Positions 1 to 16,002 are shown, counted from the first letter of the stretch. The stretch: DNA of 64,000 bases from Brachypodium distachyon (GCF_000005505.3 NC_016131.3:20853501-20917500); one strand, 5' to 3'. Notes: generated by a model not told the origin, from the letters alone. Numbers and translations are program-made.

Positions 1-50
1 GCGAACCCGGGAAGCTTCCCCCCGCAAGGTCAGCTAACAGGCCTTACGAG

Positions 51-165
51 AAGACACTCACTGGAAGGACCATCACACCGGAGGTTGATAGTTCTGACAC
101 CATTGACAACGTCAAAGCCGACATCCAGAGTAGGAAGAATATCCTCCTGCAACGGCAGCCCGGGA
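51..165 (+). pseudogene. Ubiquitin-derived coding fragment
   Basis: Read from base 51, the frame gives [20 protein letters not shown] followed by [14 protein letters not shown]. This follows residues about 7-42 of ubiquitin ([19 protein letters not shown], then KAKIQDKEGIPPDQQR) with several substitutions. After that the similarity fades, although the frame stays open to a stop near 276. The start methionine and the C-terminal LRLRGG processing site are not present, so it cannot make ubiquitin. It lies among retroelement sequences and is probably a captured or decayed polyubiquitin repeat. The match to ubiquitin is clear by eye; how it arrived here is inference. Confidence 0.7.
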
Positions 166-399
166 AGCGTCGTCCTGGCAAGGTCAAGACGTGCTGCCCC
201 CGCAACGTCCCTGGCACAAGTGCTGGAGCGCCCCCCGGCAACGCGTGCCCGGGCCTACAGGTGGGGTCAGCGGAATAGTGAAGACAGAGCATTAAATGCT
301 CTGACAGAGGCTATAGCGGCGAGTCTAGTCTTGCACGGCAAGGCTACGATGGTTACCCTATGGATCATTTTATTCACCGTGAGCAATGACCTGGGCATT

Positions 400-810
400 G
401 CATGAAGCCCAGCACGGATCAACAGTGGAGTACTAATTGTTGCATTGATACGCGTTTAGCTAACGTGTCGCGTTGTAAACAAAGGCACATGTGGTGTCCC
501 CTTGGCTATAAAAGGAGGACCAATGCCACCGGTAAAAGGGTTCATCATCCGACCAAGTAAACAGATCCCTAGAGAGACAAGTAGCTAAGCCCGGGAACTC
601 CCCGACAACCTGTAATCCTCGTACAAATTGAATGCAAAGCCAAAATCAGGACGTAGGGTGTTACACCTCAGGGTGGCCTGAACCTTGGTAAAATCTACTT
701 TCCAACACATCGTGTCTTTGGCCACGCCGGTGATCGCCGGAGCGATCCCTTTCGCCCTCCACCAAACCAAAAAGGGGGTGTCCAGCATCCCCGATGCCAG
801 AGTTTCGGGC
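400..810 (+). repeat. LTR-like retrotransposon segment (possible solo Gypsy LTR)
   Basis: A TATAAAAG box lies at 507-514. It is followed by a short leader and a stretch around 650-680 (gtgttacacctcaggg, gcctgaacc) resembling the transcribed part of grass Gypsy LTRs. No primer-binding site follows and no second LTR was seen, so a solo or truncated LTR is likely. Borders are approximate. A 137-residue minus-strand reading frame at 585-998 has no recognisable domain and is treated as chance. Confidence 0.35.
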
Positions 811-2063
811 TCCGACAACAATCCTAGTATGAAGTGCAATAGCCAAAGCAACAAGATAACAAGTAAGCTTACAAGAATGTAAAAGGTAAGAATGGATACC
901 ACAAGGAAGACGAAGATTTGACCGGAGTTCCACCTTTTGGGGTAGGTGTATGTTTCCGTTTGGAGGAGTGCTCTTCCACAAAGGTACAGGCGCCACAAAG
1001 GCTCATTCTATTCTCCTCTCACAACACCACAAAGGCGAGGTGGGCTCCACTAATGGCTTCCTTGAGGGCAAAGTCCGGACCCTTACAAACTTGACCGGGG
1101 CTTGCTCCACAACTTAATTGGAGGCTCCAAATCCGATCCCCGAGCTCCTCAACACCATGGGAGAGCTCAAGGCAACTGCTTCCTTCTGGGGTTCCCAACG
1201 ACCCAAGAGAAATAAAATTCACAAAGCAAACAAGGGGAATCAAATTTTTGACTTGGTGAAACCCTAGATCTCGATCTTCTGCTCCAAATCTCAAAGTATT
1301 GGCTTGGGGGATCAAATATGGAGAGAGATCGAGGGAAATGAAGTTCTTGTGTTCTTGAGGAGAGAGATGGGTTGTTCTTGGCTAAAGCTTGGGCAAAAGA
1401 CCCGTTGGGGACGAAGGGGTATTTATATGTGGTTCCCAAAATCGAGCCGTTATGCACTGCGCAGACACAGGCCGGAACTTCCGGCATATTCCTCCGATCC
1501 TAACAGAGAGCGACTGGAAGTCGTGGCGGAAGTTCCGGCCGGACTGTAGTCAGAACACAACATGGCGAATTTTGTTCCTTCTCTCTCACCTTTTGCGGTA
1601 GGCTTTTTAGTGGGTGCAATTTGTGTAGTTGTGTACGTGAAATTGATTCACTCATTACCTTCCCTTGTGGATTCCCTCTTAATAGTACGGATGTCCTACG
1701 ACTCAAATCAAATCAAAAGCCGTTAACACCGCTACGCTTCTTAGCATCTTGAGGGTCCACTTCGTTGTCTTGTGCCAACTTCTTTATAAAATCTGAAATA
1801 CTTGACACATGATTAGACACACAGCATGTTGTCATCGTCACCAAAACCAGTTAGGAGAGAAATGCCCTTTCACATGCTAGCTTTGCTGATGGCTCTGATA
1901 TTGAATAAGATCGGTTGGCTAATCCTGGCGCTGCAAACAATGTCAAAATAAGTTCACTAGTAGCAACACGAGAATTCGCCAATATTTCTTTGGTGCTGGT
2001 CCTAGTAAGAAGGCACAAATCTCATTTTGTCTTAACAAGTAATCGTCAGAAGTATATGAAAAG
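811..2063. other. Unassigned repeat-like sequence
   Basis: No gene recognised. The 15-bp palindrome gccggaacttccggc lies at 1471-1485, and a related gcggaagttccggccgg lies near 1526-1542. Such palindromic motifs are common near the ends of large grass transposons, but no terminal repeats or element proteins were found to name one. The short reading frames here do not resemble known proteins. Confidence 0.3.
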
Positions 2064-2387
2064 TGTTGAGTTTGTGTCGAATAATAATTGTACTAGGTAG
2101 GTTATGTGGACTTGGTGTTGTAATTGTGGTATAGGGTGGAGTCCTTGTCAGACTCCAGGTACCCGGATCCTATATAATCAGGGGACAACCACACGATATA
2201 ACCATGACAACATAATAGCAATAGGCTCGCAGGGGGAGCCGGCGCCCAGGGTGGCCAGTGTTGCGGTATTATGGGGGGAGGAGCGCTCGTAGTCATGCCC
2301 CGGGGATGTAGGCTTTGGCCGAATCTCGTTAACAAATATCGTGCCTCGGTGTCATCCTTGATCGTGCATCTGCCGGATTTTGTAACA
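2064..2387 (+). repeat. Copia 5' LTR
   Basis: The 324-bp segment opens with TGTTGAG and closes with GTAACA, giving the usual TG...CA ends. It contains a TATA-like motif (tatataat) near 2171 and sits 2 bp before a canonical primer-binding site. No matching 3' copy was seen in the window, so the ends rest on the TG/CA rule and the primer-binding site only. Confidence 0.75.
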
Positions 2388-2389
2388 AG

Positions 2390-2401
2390 TGGTATCAGAG
2401 C
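2390..2401 (+). other. Retrotransposon primer-binding site (initiator tRNA-Met)
   Basis: TGGTATCAGAGC is the standard plant LTR-retrotransposon site complementary to the 3' end of initiator methionine tRNA, where minus-strand DNA synthesis is primed. It lies just after the proposed LTR end. Confidence 0.85.
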
Positions 2402-3484
2402 AAGGTGGAGGGATGCGGAAGATCTTGACGGAGGTGCGAGGATCATGCTTGACGAGCGCCGTGGAACGTCCAATGCGGTACAAGGTGGAGCATGGCGGCG
2501 ATCGGAATTCCGATCGGTGGAGTCGGACACTTCAGGCAGGCGGCCTGAACCGTTCGATGGGCTGCAGTTGGCAAGTATCGACCAGGCATGGTGATCGGGC
2601 CGACACGGTGGCCGGAAAGACGTCGCAGCCCGGACGACGGCTTCGGCTCGCGATCAGACCGGCGACCAGATGCAGGGCGACCGGATAAATCGGAGCGGGA
2701 TGCATCACGGTGTAGCGGTGGATCGGTGTAGCAGAAGGCGACATTGTGACACGATTAACGAGTTGTGTTAACAGTCTAGGTGGCAAGGTGCGACACGGGT
2801 TTGTGCATAGAATTTGCGAGGCCGTGGTGGATGGATTATGAACTGGTGTCGGACGCAGTGCAGCAGACGAGAAGAAAAAACATGCAAGGCAATGCTATCA
2901 CGTAGGAGCCAGGTTTCCATGTTGATTTCTGAAAAGGAGTAGTGCTGTTGTTTTCCACGCAAAGAAAGAAGTGCTAGTAGCCTAGTGCTAGCCGGATTCA
3001 ACGAAAAAGAAAAGCAAAGGAAGCAAGTGCTCTGGTCGGATTCAACTAGAAGAAGGAAAGGGCCTTGCAGCACATGGGATGGGACAGCTAGTCAGAGAGC
3101 TGTCGGTTTCATCAAAAAAAAAGAAAAAAAAAGGTGGTGCGTTGCATGAGCGTTGGACTCGGTTTCTAGCTCGCTTTGGCAGTGGAAACGAACGCGTGAT
3201 GCGCTGGCTTCCAGCGGCCGACGGCACGAGCGGTGCAGCAGTCCGATTAGGACACAAAAACGAAGGGCAGGAGGACTCGTAGTCAGGCTAATCCAGGACC
3301 TATAAAAGCAGCGTCCGGTGGCAAATCACAGGCACAAACAAAAATCGAGAACACAAGTTCAGAACAGCGGCGTGAGGCAGCTCTGAGAAGGTGTTGTCGG
3401 GGCTGAGGATTTTCAGTCGATAGGTCAGATCGTCGTGCTCGGGCGATCGGATCGGCGCAGCAGACGGCTGCGGAAGGCATCACT

Positions 3485-3688
3485 ATGAAAAGTCCAGGCA
3501 CGAGCTTGGAGGAGGCGGTGAGTTCGGGCGACGAGTACTGCGCAAGCGATCTGCCAGACGACGACAGCAGGGCCGGAAACGAGGGCGAGGTCATCGCGGA
3601 GGTTGATTCGGAAGAAGAAGCAGTCGAGGAAGCAGCAGAGGCGGGTGACTCGGAGCAATCAGATCGGTCTCCACCACCGGTGAGATAG
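3485..3688 (+). CDS. Small acidic reading frame upstream of Copia gag
   Basis: A 67-residue frame starts at ATG 3485 and is strongly acidic (about one third Asp plus Glu, for example EVDSEEEAVEEAAEAGDSE). It ends 15 bp before the gag ATG. No family recognised. It may be an upstream frame in the retrotransposon leader or simply chance. Confidence 0.2.
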   Translation: MKSPGTSLEEAVSSGDEYCASDLPDDDSRAGNEGEVIAEVDSEEEAVEEAAEAGDSEQSDRSPPPVR

Positions 3689-3703
3689 CTGTGGTTGTCT
3701 GAG

Positions 3704-4303
3704 ATGGCGACCAATCTCAGGTTGGAGGTGACGAAGTTTGATGGCAGTGGCAACTTCGGATTGTGGCAAGTCAGAGTCAAAGATTTCTTGACGCAACAAG
3801 GTACTTTGAAGGGTTTGAAGGAGGAGAAGCCAGCCAAGCTTGATGATGATCAATGGGAAGAGATGCAAGCACGGGCAGCCGCTGCTATACGGTTGTGCTT
3901 GTCAGATGATGTCATGAATCACATCATGGAGGAAACTTTGCCTAAGGAAATTTGGGATAAATTAGCCAGTCGTTATATGTCCAAGACTCTTACCAACAAA
4001 TTGTTTGTGAAGCAGAAGTTTTACAAACTAAAGATGGCGGAGGGGTCAGATCTTGCGGAGCACGTGAATGTCTTCAATCAAATTGTGGCTGATCTAACAC
4101 GTCTAGATGTCAAGGTTAATGATGAAGACAAGGCAATAGTTCTTTTATGTTCGTTGCCAGAGTCCTATGAGCATTTATCTACCACTTTGACATATGGCAA
4201 AGAAATCATCAAGGTTGAGGATATTACTGCAGCGTTACTTGCACATGATTTGAAAAAGAAAAATAGGAAAGCCGATGCAGTTGGAAATTCTCATGGTGAA
4301 GGT
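3704..4303 (+). pseudogene. Copia gag polyprotein, N-terminal part (UBN2-type)
   Basis: The ATG at 3704 begins MATNLRLEVTKFDGSGNF and continues with LWQVRVKDFL, IWDKLASRYMSKTLTNKL and LLCSLPESYEHL. These are hallmarks of the plant Copia gag (UBN2) that forms the virus-like particle. About 200 residues are gag-like. After roughly base 4300 the frame runs into unrelated sequence and stops at 4405. The zinc knuckle and all enzymes are missing, so it is a broken copy. Confidence 0.85.
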
Positions 4304-4304
4304 T

Positions 4305-5150
4305 TGGTTGTCAGTTTTGCCTTGTCTCACCAAGAACATGGAGATAAACATGGTGGACCTGGAGAACAATCTCAACGACGAGATGGTTCGGGCCGACATA
4401 GCTGAGGAGCATGTGGGCCAACTTCTGGGGGACAAGGCAGTACTGCAAGACACCGTTCTCAACATGGGCACCGTCATCGAGCACCTGCACTACGAGAAGA
4501 ATCTGATCCAGTTCTCCTTCGACCAGCTCAAGGCATTCCTGGTCAACGCCGCCGCAGCTGCACCAGCCCCTCCACCGGCACCAACTCAGATTCCGATGGA
4601 GCCCTAGGGGGAGGAGCCAATAGAGGAGGAACCTGAGGAGGTGGACACCCCTGCCACGAACACCCGCTCCAGGAAGAGGGCGGATGGAGCCACCACCTTT
4701 GCCGCACTCCCTTAGTCCGAGATCAGAGACCACCAGACTTTATATTTTATCATATCTATCGTTCGCGTGTTAGTCATTGACCATACAGACTTTGTTGTAT
4801 GGCAATGGGCAGTGTGCCATCAAGAACAAGTTTGATATTTGCTGGATTTTCAAAAAAATTAATGAATGTTTGGTTGTGTGATTGTGATATGCTTGTATTT
4901 ATGTCTGCTTGTGGGGTTTAGATATCCTTAGTCTTTGTCTATATTTCTCATCTATGCTATCCTAAATAGATGCCGCCAAGACGCCAGCCCAACAACAACG
5001 CTGACAACAACGAAATGCGGACGGAAACGCAGCCATGATGCAACAGTTGTTGGCAACCCAAACACAGTTCTTTCAGATGATCACGCAACAGATGGCCAAC
5101 AACAACCAGCATAACAACCAGAGACTGGACTAGTTTTCTGTTTAGTAGCT
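4305..5150 (+). mobile_element. Gypsy-like internal fragments joined to the Copia remnant
   Basis: A frame at 4338-4607 encodes an alpha-helical stretch ending in a proline/alanine-rich tail (APAPPPAPTQIPMEP). An ATG at 4970 then opens MPPRRQPNNNADNN, the typical start of plant Gypsy gag proteins, but meets a stop near 5036. Codons for MITQQMANNNQHNNQ follow in another frame. Both pieces look like decayed Ty3/Gypsy sequence. Exact borders are unclear. Confidence 0.5.
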
Positions 5151-6075
5151 TCCAGTACAACCACATGGTAATATGGGCTCTGCCAAGATTGAGTAAGTCG
5201 TATGAACCTAGATCCGAGGTGACATCGGTATGTAGTCGTATAGGAGGGGGCGCGTCCCTCAGGTGGTCTGGGGGATTATGTTCTGAAAGTCTTGTAATCG
5301 ATGCCGTTGATACTCTACCTTGAGGACAGTAAGGGATTAACACGTCGGTTTCTTGTGGATAAAGTATACCACCTCTCGAGAGTGTCAAACTAAGTACTTA
5401 GCCGTGTCCCTGGTTACGGACAATTATGAGCAACTAGATTTGGGAGCTGTAAGGAATGTCTCACTTCTTCTAATCTCTTAAGAAAATGAATGGTTTAAAC
5501 TTGGGATAGGAGCATTGGTGTGTCTACCCAATGTCTAATAGTTTTAATAGGAACATCGATGTGTCTACCCGGTGTCCAATAGTTAACATTATTGTAACAT
5601 CCTTTTGTAGTATGGTAAAATTATATTCTGCTTCCACGCAAAAAGTTTGAACTCCAGCTTTCCATATACTGCATGTACATTGTTAGGTCTGTTATAACTC
5701 TTTGGTGATTTGCCAATACATTCCATGTATTGACCACGTAGTGGCTGCAACTAAATGATGCAGGTGGATCAGACGACGAATAAGATTACGTTTTGTTTGG
5801 GGTTGCGAGCCTACATTCCAACATGATTCCTCTGTGGTGTTGATGTGGCTCCTGAATGTTTATCATTTTCCGCTGCCAAACTCTATTTTATTTTCGAGCT
5901 AATCCGAGTGGTTATGCAACTTTTTAAGTACTATGAGTTCTGGATCAAGACGTTGTAAAAATTCATTTGACCTTTGCATCTTGATACTTCATCTTGAAAC
6001 TGTGTGTGCTAGTGAGTCGATTCAGGGACTAGCACTGTAAGCACAGAGATCGAACCCTACCCGGGGTTGGCCGCT
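5151..6075. other. Retroelement-like intergenic DNA
   Basis: No gene recognised. A short phrase is repeated imperfectly at about 5505-5535 and 5550-5580 (gtgtctaccc with flanking similarity). Continuity with the Gypsy-like sequence to its left suggests LTR or untranslated retroelement DNA, but no LTR ends were identified. Confidence 0.3.
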
Positions 6076-6178
6076 TCAAGTATTTTGATGTGTGTCAAAT
6101 TTGTTATATAGCTTTAATGCTTGGCTCCTTTATTTTGCATAGTATACCCAAAGTGTCTTTGTTATTTCAAAATGATAG

Positions 6179-6245
<67 letters not shown>

Positions 6246-6556
6246 GACCATTAATAAATTTCATAGCCTCGAATAGTCATGGGCCGATTTTTGTCCTTTC
6301 TAGTGCCTTTTCCAGGGTTGAGAAAATCGGTGAAGCCATTGCAAAATATATGTTTATTTATGGTGCCTTTGCCCAGAAAGGACAAAGATCGAGCCACGAC
6401 TACTCGAGAAAATGACATTTATTAATGGTATATTGTTTTTATAATTTTCCATCCGTTAGAAACAATGGAGACACACCATGGGTATACTATATAAAAGAAA
6501 GGAGCCAAGCATTAAAGCTACATGACAAATTTGACAAACATCATAATATCAAGTTA
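6076..6556. repeat. Long imperfect inverted repeat (foldback element)
   Basis: The left arm (about 6077-6300) and right arm (about 6372-6556) are reverse complements over most of their length. For example ggctcctttattttgcatag (from about 6123) pairs with the right-arm stretch reading ctatataaaagaaaggagcc, and gtatacccaaagtgtctttg pairs with the stretch around 6462-6485. Nearer the centre, cattaataaat and gtcctttct have partners at 6417-6428 and 6375-6383. The spacer is about 70 bp. It resembles a foldback transposon or long MITE. A (TA)n tract has expanded in the left arm only. Confidence 0.75.
6183..6237. repeat. (TA)n microsatellite
   Basis: About 27 uninterrupted AT/TA dinucleotides, lying inside the left arm of the foldback and absent from the matching place in the right arm. 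Confidence 0.95.
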
Positions 6557-8272
6557 GTAGAACTATATAATGATGGAGGCTTACCATGTTTTTCTAATTG
6601 GTGCTAACTTATTCTCCACCGTTCTTTTGGATGGGTTAAAAGGTAGTTTCGGCCTTATGAAGGAGGGTTGTATCCCTTCGGTGCTTTTGAAAATACCGTT
6701 GACTTCTCAACACAGTGGAGGGACTTCCATTAGTTGTAAGGAACATAATATTTTTTTTCTCATCTACATTTTCCCTTTCCACATGAGCAAAACATCCACT
6801 AATGCACCAACATTGTTCTTTGTAGATTGTGAGTTTGAAACTGACTTTTTGAGCTTGTTAATCATGTTGAGAAATCAAATTAAGAGAAGATCTGCATAAG
6901 TGCTGATAGATATGTCGTTGTTTGCTGATTTTAAATGTGGGATACCTTTTCATATATTTTAGATGATCATTTGTTAAGACAGTGCATCGCGAGATTTGTG
7001 CCTTTTTACATGGACCATCACCAAAGAAGTGTTGTCCAATTTTTGTGTATCTACTAGTGAACTTCTTTTGATAGTGTGTTGCAGCGCTAAGTTTCCGAAG
7101 ATTTTTTCCCATTAGGTGTAGGGATTGGAATTATTTCATCAAAGGGTTTAGCAGATTTTGCAGTACCAAGCTAGGCCGGTTTGATCTTCTTCAGCAAAGC
7201 CGTCATCAGCGCTAGGGTGTTCATCACCGACATTGGTGAGATCAACGTCCGCGTCAGCCTCCTCGACTTCATTCCGATCTACTAGCCTAGCCCTACGGCT
7301 CACTGAACCGAACACCATAGCAATCTCTAAATTTTACCAATAATCAAGACTTAACAAGTTGATAGATATTTTACGCAGAAAAATTGTAACCAACTAGCAA
7401 TATTTTGTTTATAATAAGGACATGGTGTACGTCAGTACGTGTACGGCGTACCTGATAACCTGAATTTGAACTGAAAGTTGATGATTGAAGTACGAACTCT
7501 CTCTTTTTGACCAAATGATTGAAGTACGAACTCTGAAGTCTGAAGTTTGAAGTCCTGGATCAATCAATCTTGCGCCGTGGTCTCGTTCGTACAGTCGTGC
7601 TCGCGTTTCTCGTGGGAGAGAAAAAAATGGGCTTTATAGACGGCGCTGCGGCCCGTACGGCGTTGTCAATGGCATCGATTCATTTATTTGGAAGGCAATC
7701 GATTCATATCTCTAGTTGCCTAATTACATGGCTGAATTCTAGCTACAATTACGGAACAATCATTTATGTACGTTAGCCATATATAGAATTTTCTGCAAAA
7801 AGAGAGAGGCTATACATGGAATTACTTGTTTTTGTTAGGACAGGAGTTATTTGTTTTTCAGTATTGTGATTACTCGTGCCATCGGTTCAATTTTCATAAC
7901 TACGTTGCGCGTAAGTATGTGTCACGTATTTGCCATTACTTGTCCAGTTCAGCAGCACGTGTACAAATATGTTGGAATTTATTTGTAATGACCGAAGCGG
8001 AAACGATTCAGGCTGCAGCGTCGTTCGCGTAAAATACATCAAGTCAAATCATCATTCAGTTAATCATGTGTGCATTGACTGTAGCGCCTGACATAATTTT
8101 TCTTCTTCTTGGGATTAGGTTGATGCCCAAAAGCATGAGTGCATGACCAAGTTGATCAGACGTTGATCTCCTGATCTTCAGATGGAACAGAGCTGTAACG
8201 CCTGCAGCATGTAAGTGTTACGAAAATTAAATTTATGCAGTTCCAACTTCCAAGTCAGAAAGGAGGAAAAAC
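6557..8272. other. Intergenic region without a recognised gene
   Basis: Short frames at 6570-6899 (plus) and 6858-7112 (minus) have no recognisable domains. At 7171-7285 an open stretch reads FFSKAVISARVFITDIGEIN, then RVSLLDFIPIY and a stop; it is more GC-rich than its surroundings and could be a captured exon scrap, but I do not recognise it. A 20-bp phrase is duplicated at 7481-7500 and 7515-7534 around a 14-bp T-rich insert. Confidence 0.3.
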
Positions 8273-8388
8273 TACTCTTCTGTTTCATAATTCTTGTCTC
8301 AAATTTGTCAAAAATAGATGTATCTATTCATAAAAAGTGAATGGATACATGTAATATTTCGACAAAAATTATGAAACGAAGTGAGTAC
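8273..8388. mobile_element. Stowaway-like MITE (diverged)
   Basis: The ends ttctgtttcataattcttgtc and the region gacaaaaattatgaaacgaa are near-perfect inverted partners, with the internal atgtatctattcat / atggatacat symmetry typical of grass Tc1/Mariner MITEs. The terminal CTCCCTCCG has drifted. Confidence 0.55.
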
Positions 8389-8677
8389 ATAAGAAATGCG
8401 CGCGAGGAGAAAGAAGTGTACTGAAAACTCATTCTTATTCAGATCATCAGGTGTATCTATTCGTTTGAATTCGATTCCGTAGAATATAACGTCATAAAGC
8501 TGTATCTTTTTAACAAAAGAAGGAGAAATTAAACATTTGGATACTTATTCCAATTGGAGTTTATTCATAAAGTAACAGTTTCGCAAGCTAACTCGTATTG
8601 GTATCCTACGTTCAAAAAAAAAAACTCGTATTGGTATCCCATCTTAGAGTTAAGACGGATACTTCTAGACTACAAAC

Positions 8678-10032
8678 TTACATCATAGATCTTCTTCTCT
8701 TATCACGCCATTCCTGAAGAAGCAAGAAGAAAAGCCATGCAAATCCAATTGCTTGAAGTATCAATCCCGGACCCAAGAGCTCAAACCAACTGCTCTGGCC
8801 TGTGAAATGAAATGAAGAGAACTTCAATTTGAGCATAACTGATCATTATGTAGCTTCCTCAGGACAGGTTTTGAGGGGAATCATTAGAATGTGAGGTTAT
8901 GGTTTTTTTAGGAAAATGTGAGGTTTTGCTATTCCTGAGGCTTAGTTCTAAGTCGATGCTAATAACCATCTAATTTGATTAATGAGATTTATAGAAGTAC
9001 AAAAACATAAGAAGATTTTCATAATTGTCGACGGAGAAATAACTATTTCTTAATCTACTGATAAATAGTGCTGCCTAAAATGTCAGCACATAATCAGGGA
9101 CGGACCAACGCCCAAGACAGCCTGGGCTATAGGCTTGCGCTTGGAACCAAATTTCTTTGTATACGTATTGAAAAAAAAATCAAAAATCTCTACGAATTTA
9201 ACACATGATACACTGTTTAGCCTAGGCTTGGGTGCTCAGTCTTGGCCTCAAGGCAAACCATGGTCCGTCACTGCACATAACAATAAATTCGCAACATGGT
9301 GAAAGAAAGCAAGCAGAATCGTAGCATAATATATACACGAATACCAATAATATTGTAAATTTGTACTTTCTCTGTTTCAAAATAAGCGACGTATTATGTG
9401 AAACCATGGTGAAATTTGCTAACGTTTGGATGCACTTGACTAAGTTTCATGAACCAGCTGCAGAACAGAGCCGAACCAGTCTATCTGCTTAATTAGCTTC
9501 CCCAAGTAGGTGATGATCAGATAATTCAGTTCAATCATCGCTGGCCCAAGCTACTAAATGCGTAAGACCAATGCGCACCCTAAATCAGCAGATGCAAGGG
9601 AAGGATGGAAAATCTCTCACCGAAGACGACAGCGCTAGGGAAACCGGCGAGGCTGAGGCGGCAGGAGTGACCGAAGACGACCGCCTTCTTGCCGTAAGGG
9701 CACGCCCTCTCCGCTTCCCGGAAGGCGCCGGCGATACAGGCGGCGCAGGAGGAAGCGGAGGGGGAGCTGACGGTCCCGTTGCTGTTAATAATCATGTAGC
9801 AGTGCGAGGCGGCACGCGGCCGGTTGGGCCAGGACCCGACGCCACGGAACGCAAAGAGGATATTGGAGGAGGAGATCTCGGCCGGGACGATGGCGGCCAG
9901 GCGGCGGAGGTTGGCTTCGTAGGTGCTGTTGGCCTTGTATGTGCCGCCGCCATCGATGCAGTCGACGGTGTACGCGCCGGTGGCGAGAGGCGAGACGGCG
10001 ACGGCGAGGAGGAAGAGCCAGGATTGCTGCAT
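8678..10032 (-). CDS. Kinase-less single-DUF26 membrane protein (CRK-related), copy 1
   Basis: Two exons: 10032-9621 and 8799-8678, intron 9620-8800 (GTGAGAG...TTTCACAG). They give 177 residues. The N-terminus MQQSWLFLLAVAVSPLATGA is a signal peptide. Residues about 23-135 form one divergent DUF26/Gnk2 domain (DGGGTYKANSTYEANLRRL early, SSCAACIAGAFREAERACPY later) with an unusually long 17-residue gap between the first two motif cysteines. The second exon encodes a hydrophobic segment (about 145-165) and a basic tail, QEWRDKRRR. The start lies 311 bp after the CRK-1 stop, same strand. Intended topology is an extracellular domain anchored by one span, with no kinase. Role is unknown; decoy, co-receptor or relic are all possible. 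The same architecture and tail at 16427-18009 argue against chance. Confidence 0.75.
9095..9273. mobile_element. hAT-type MITE
   Basis: The ends CAGGGACGGACC (9095-9106) and GGTCCGTCACTG (9262-9273) are inverted repeats with one mismatch. They are flanked by 8-bp target duplications, cacataat (9087-9094) and cacataac (9274-9281), differing at one base. CAGGG ends with an 8-bp duplication are characteristic of hAT elements. It lies inside the intron of the 8678-10032 gene. Confidence 0.8.
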
Positions 10033-10342
10033 AGCGGCGGTTGGTGACTGGCCGGCGGTGATGGATAGGGGAGAAGACTTTTATGTGCATCCTACGGAAA
10101 GTGAAACATGTGGGGAGGATCAGAGGATTCGGGCAGATCAGCAGTATAGCGTGGACCGTGGACGACGACTTTGACCCTGTGCCGGGTCGCCCTCGACGGC
10201 CGGGCTCGCCCAATTGTTGCAAACAGAGCATAAACAGTAACTACACTAGCACTAGCAGAGCAGTTCCCCGCAGCTCAATGCACAATGTCAGCAGTTCTTC
10301 GTTCTACATGACCTCATTTCAGATTTTTCAGGCCAACAAGGC

Positions 10343-14920
<4,578 letters not shown>

Positions 14921-15593
14921 GGTTGCCCCTGGTGGTGATGTGCGTTAACTTGGGGACAAAAGAAGATGTGGTGGCCAGCTGGGTGTAGCTAGCTAGTAGA
15001 GAAAACGAGTGGTTCTGGCTTTTTAGGTTGGCTTCGCGTTAGATCAAGTCACAGTTTGATTTCCACAAAGGAAATCCCTGTTTACGTCACGTCCCAAAAC
15101 AACAAAAAATTAATCAAGAGATGTGCGTGCTCCTGAGAAAGTATGCATGGGGGACATTTTGAAAGGAGATGAAATCTTGTCATAGGTGCCAGCTTAGCTA
15201 TATATATATATCCACATCGGCGAATCGGAGTTAAAGCGGGGCTTGGATTCTCTGACCCTTTCTGCTCCGCGAATGTCATTCATCAAATTAAGATCTGTGT
15301 TAACTTATGGAGGAAGAGTGTTGACTGTTGATGTACCAAACTGAACGAGTCCTTCTTGCCACGACCATTTCTTGCGACTTGGGAGCTTTCTTCTTCCAGC
15401 TGTTTCGAATGGGATAGAGCTATAACTCTTCCACATGTTGGAGAAAGGTTTACTCTCAAATTTTCCGTTGTCAACATGCCATCAGAAATTGCTATACTAA
15501 GCTAGTAGGCCTGCGGTCCATATCCTACTGCTGCTCTTTTAATCGGTTTCGTACAACGTTGAGAATCAGTAATACGTCCTTATAAAAAAAGTG
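14921..15593. other. CRK-1 upstream region
   Basis: No gene recognised. It contains the presumed CRK-1 promoter, reading leftward. A tatatatata run at about 15200-15211 lies about 280 bp upstream of the start codon; whether it acts as a TATA box cannot be told. Short minus-strand frames at 15082-15477 have no recognisable domains. Confidence 0.3.
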
Positions 15594-15710
15594 TATTCCC
15601 TCCGTTCCATATTAAATGACGCAAGTTTGTTCAAATATGAATGTATATAGGCCTAAAAAGCGTCTATATACATGTAATAGAAAGTAATTTAATATGGGAT
15701 GGAGGGAGTA
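15594..15710. mobile_element. Stowaway MITE
   Basis: The inverted ends TTCCCTCCGTTCCATATTAA and TTAATATGGGATGGAGGGAG are flanked by TA. Length, ends and TA target are those of Tc1/Mariner-derived Stowaway elements. Confidence 0.85.
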
Positions 15711-16002
15711 TTTTTTTAGACAAAAAGCATTATGTCAAACTTTAAATGTAAATCCCCAAATGGTGAAAGGGGTACCAAGATGTCGAAGAAAAAGAACAAG
15801 AACAAACAAATTTGTTTAAACAGGCAAATAAAAATGAGACATGCCGCTCAAAGGTCCTCCAATACCGAAACAATTGTTGATTGACGGTGAGACAAAATGC
15901 AGAATCTTGACGGGGAACAGGCGAACCATTAAAGGATATACTTTTACTATAAACTTCGTCAAACTTTAAGAAGTTTGAGTTAGAACATCCTTTATTTAAG
16001 AC

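Larger units (their letters stand above)
2064..4304 (+). mobile_element. Truncated Copia-type LTR retrotransposon (5' part)
   Basis: The order is 5' LTR (2064-2387), initiator-tRNA primer-binding site (2390-2401), a long untranslated leader, then the gag start (3704). Sequence similar to the element stops near 4304, in the middle of gag, and switches to unrelated retroelement sequence. No protease, integrase, reverse transcriptase, RNase H or 3' LTR follows. A second TATAAAAG lies at 3302-3309 inside the leader. The element is dead in this window unless the missing part lies elsewhere. Confidence 0.75.

Noticed and set aside
585..998. A 137-residue minus-strand frame with a hydrophobic stretch.
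   Set aside because: It lies across an LTR-like segment, has no domain I recognise, and overlaps other frames equally open. The hydrophobicity follows from a T-rich tract.
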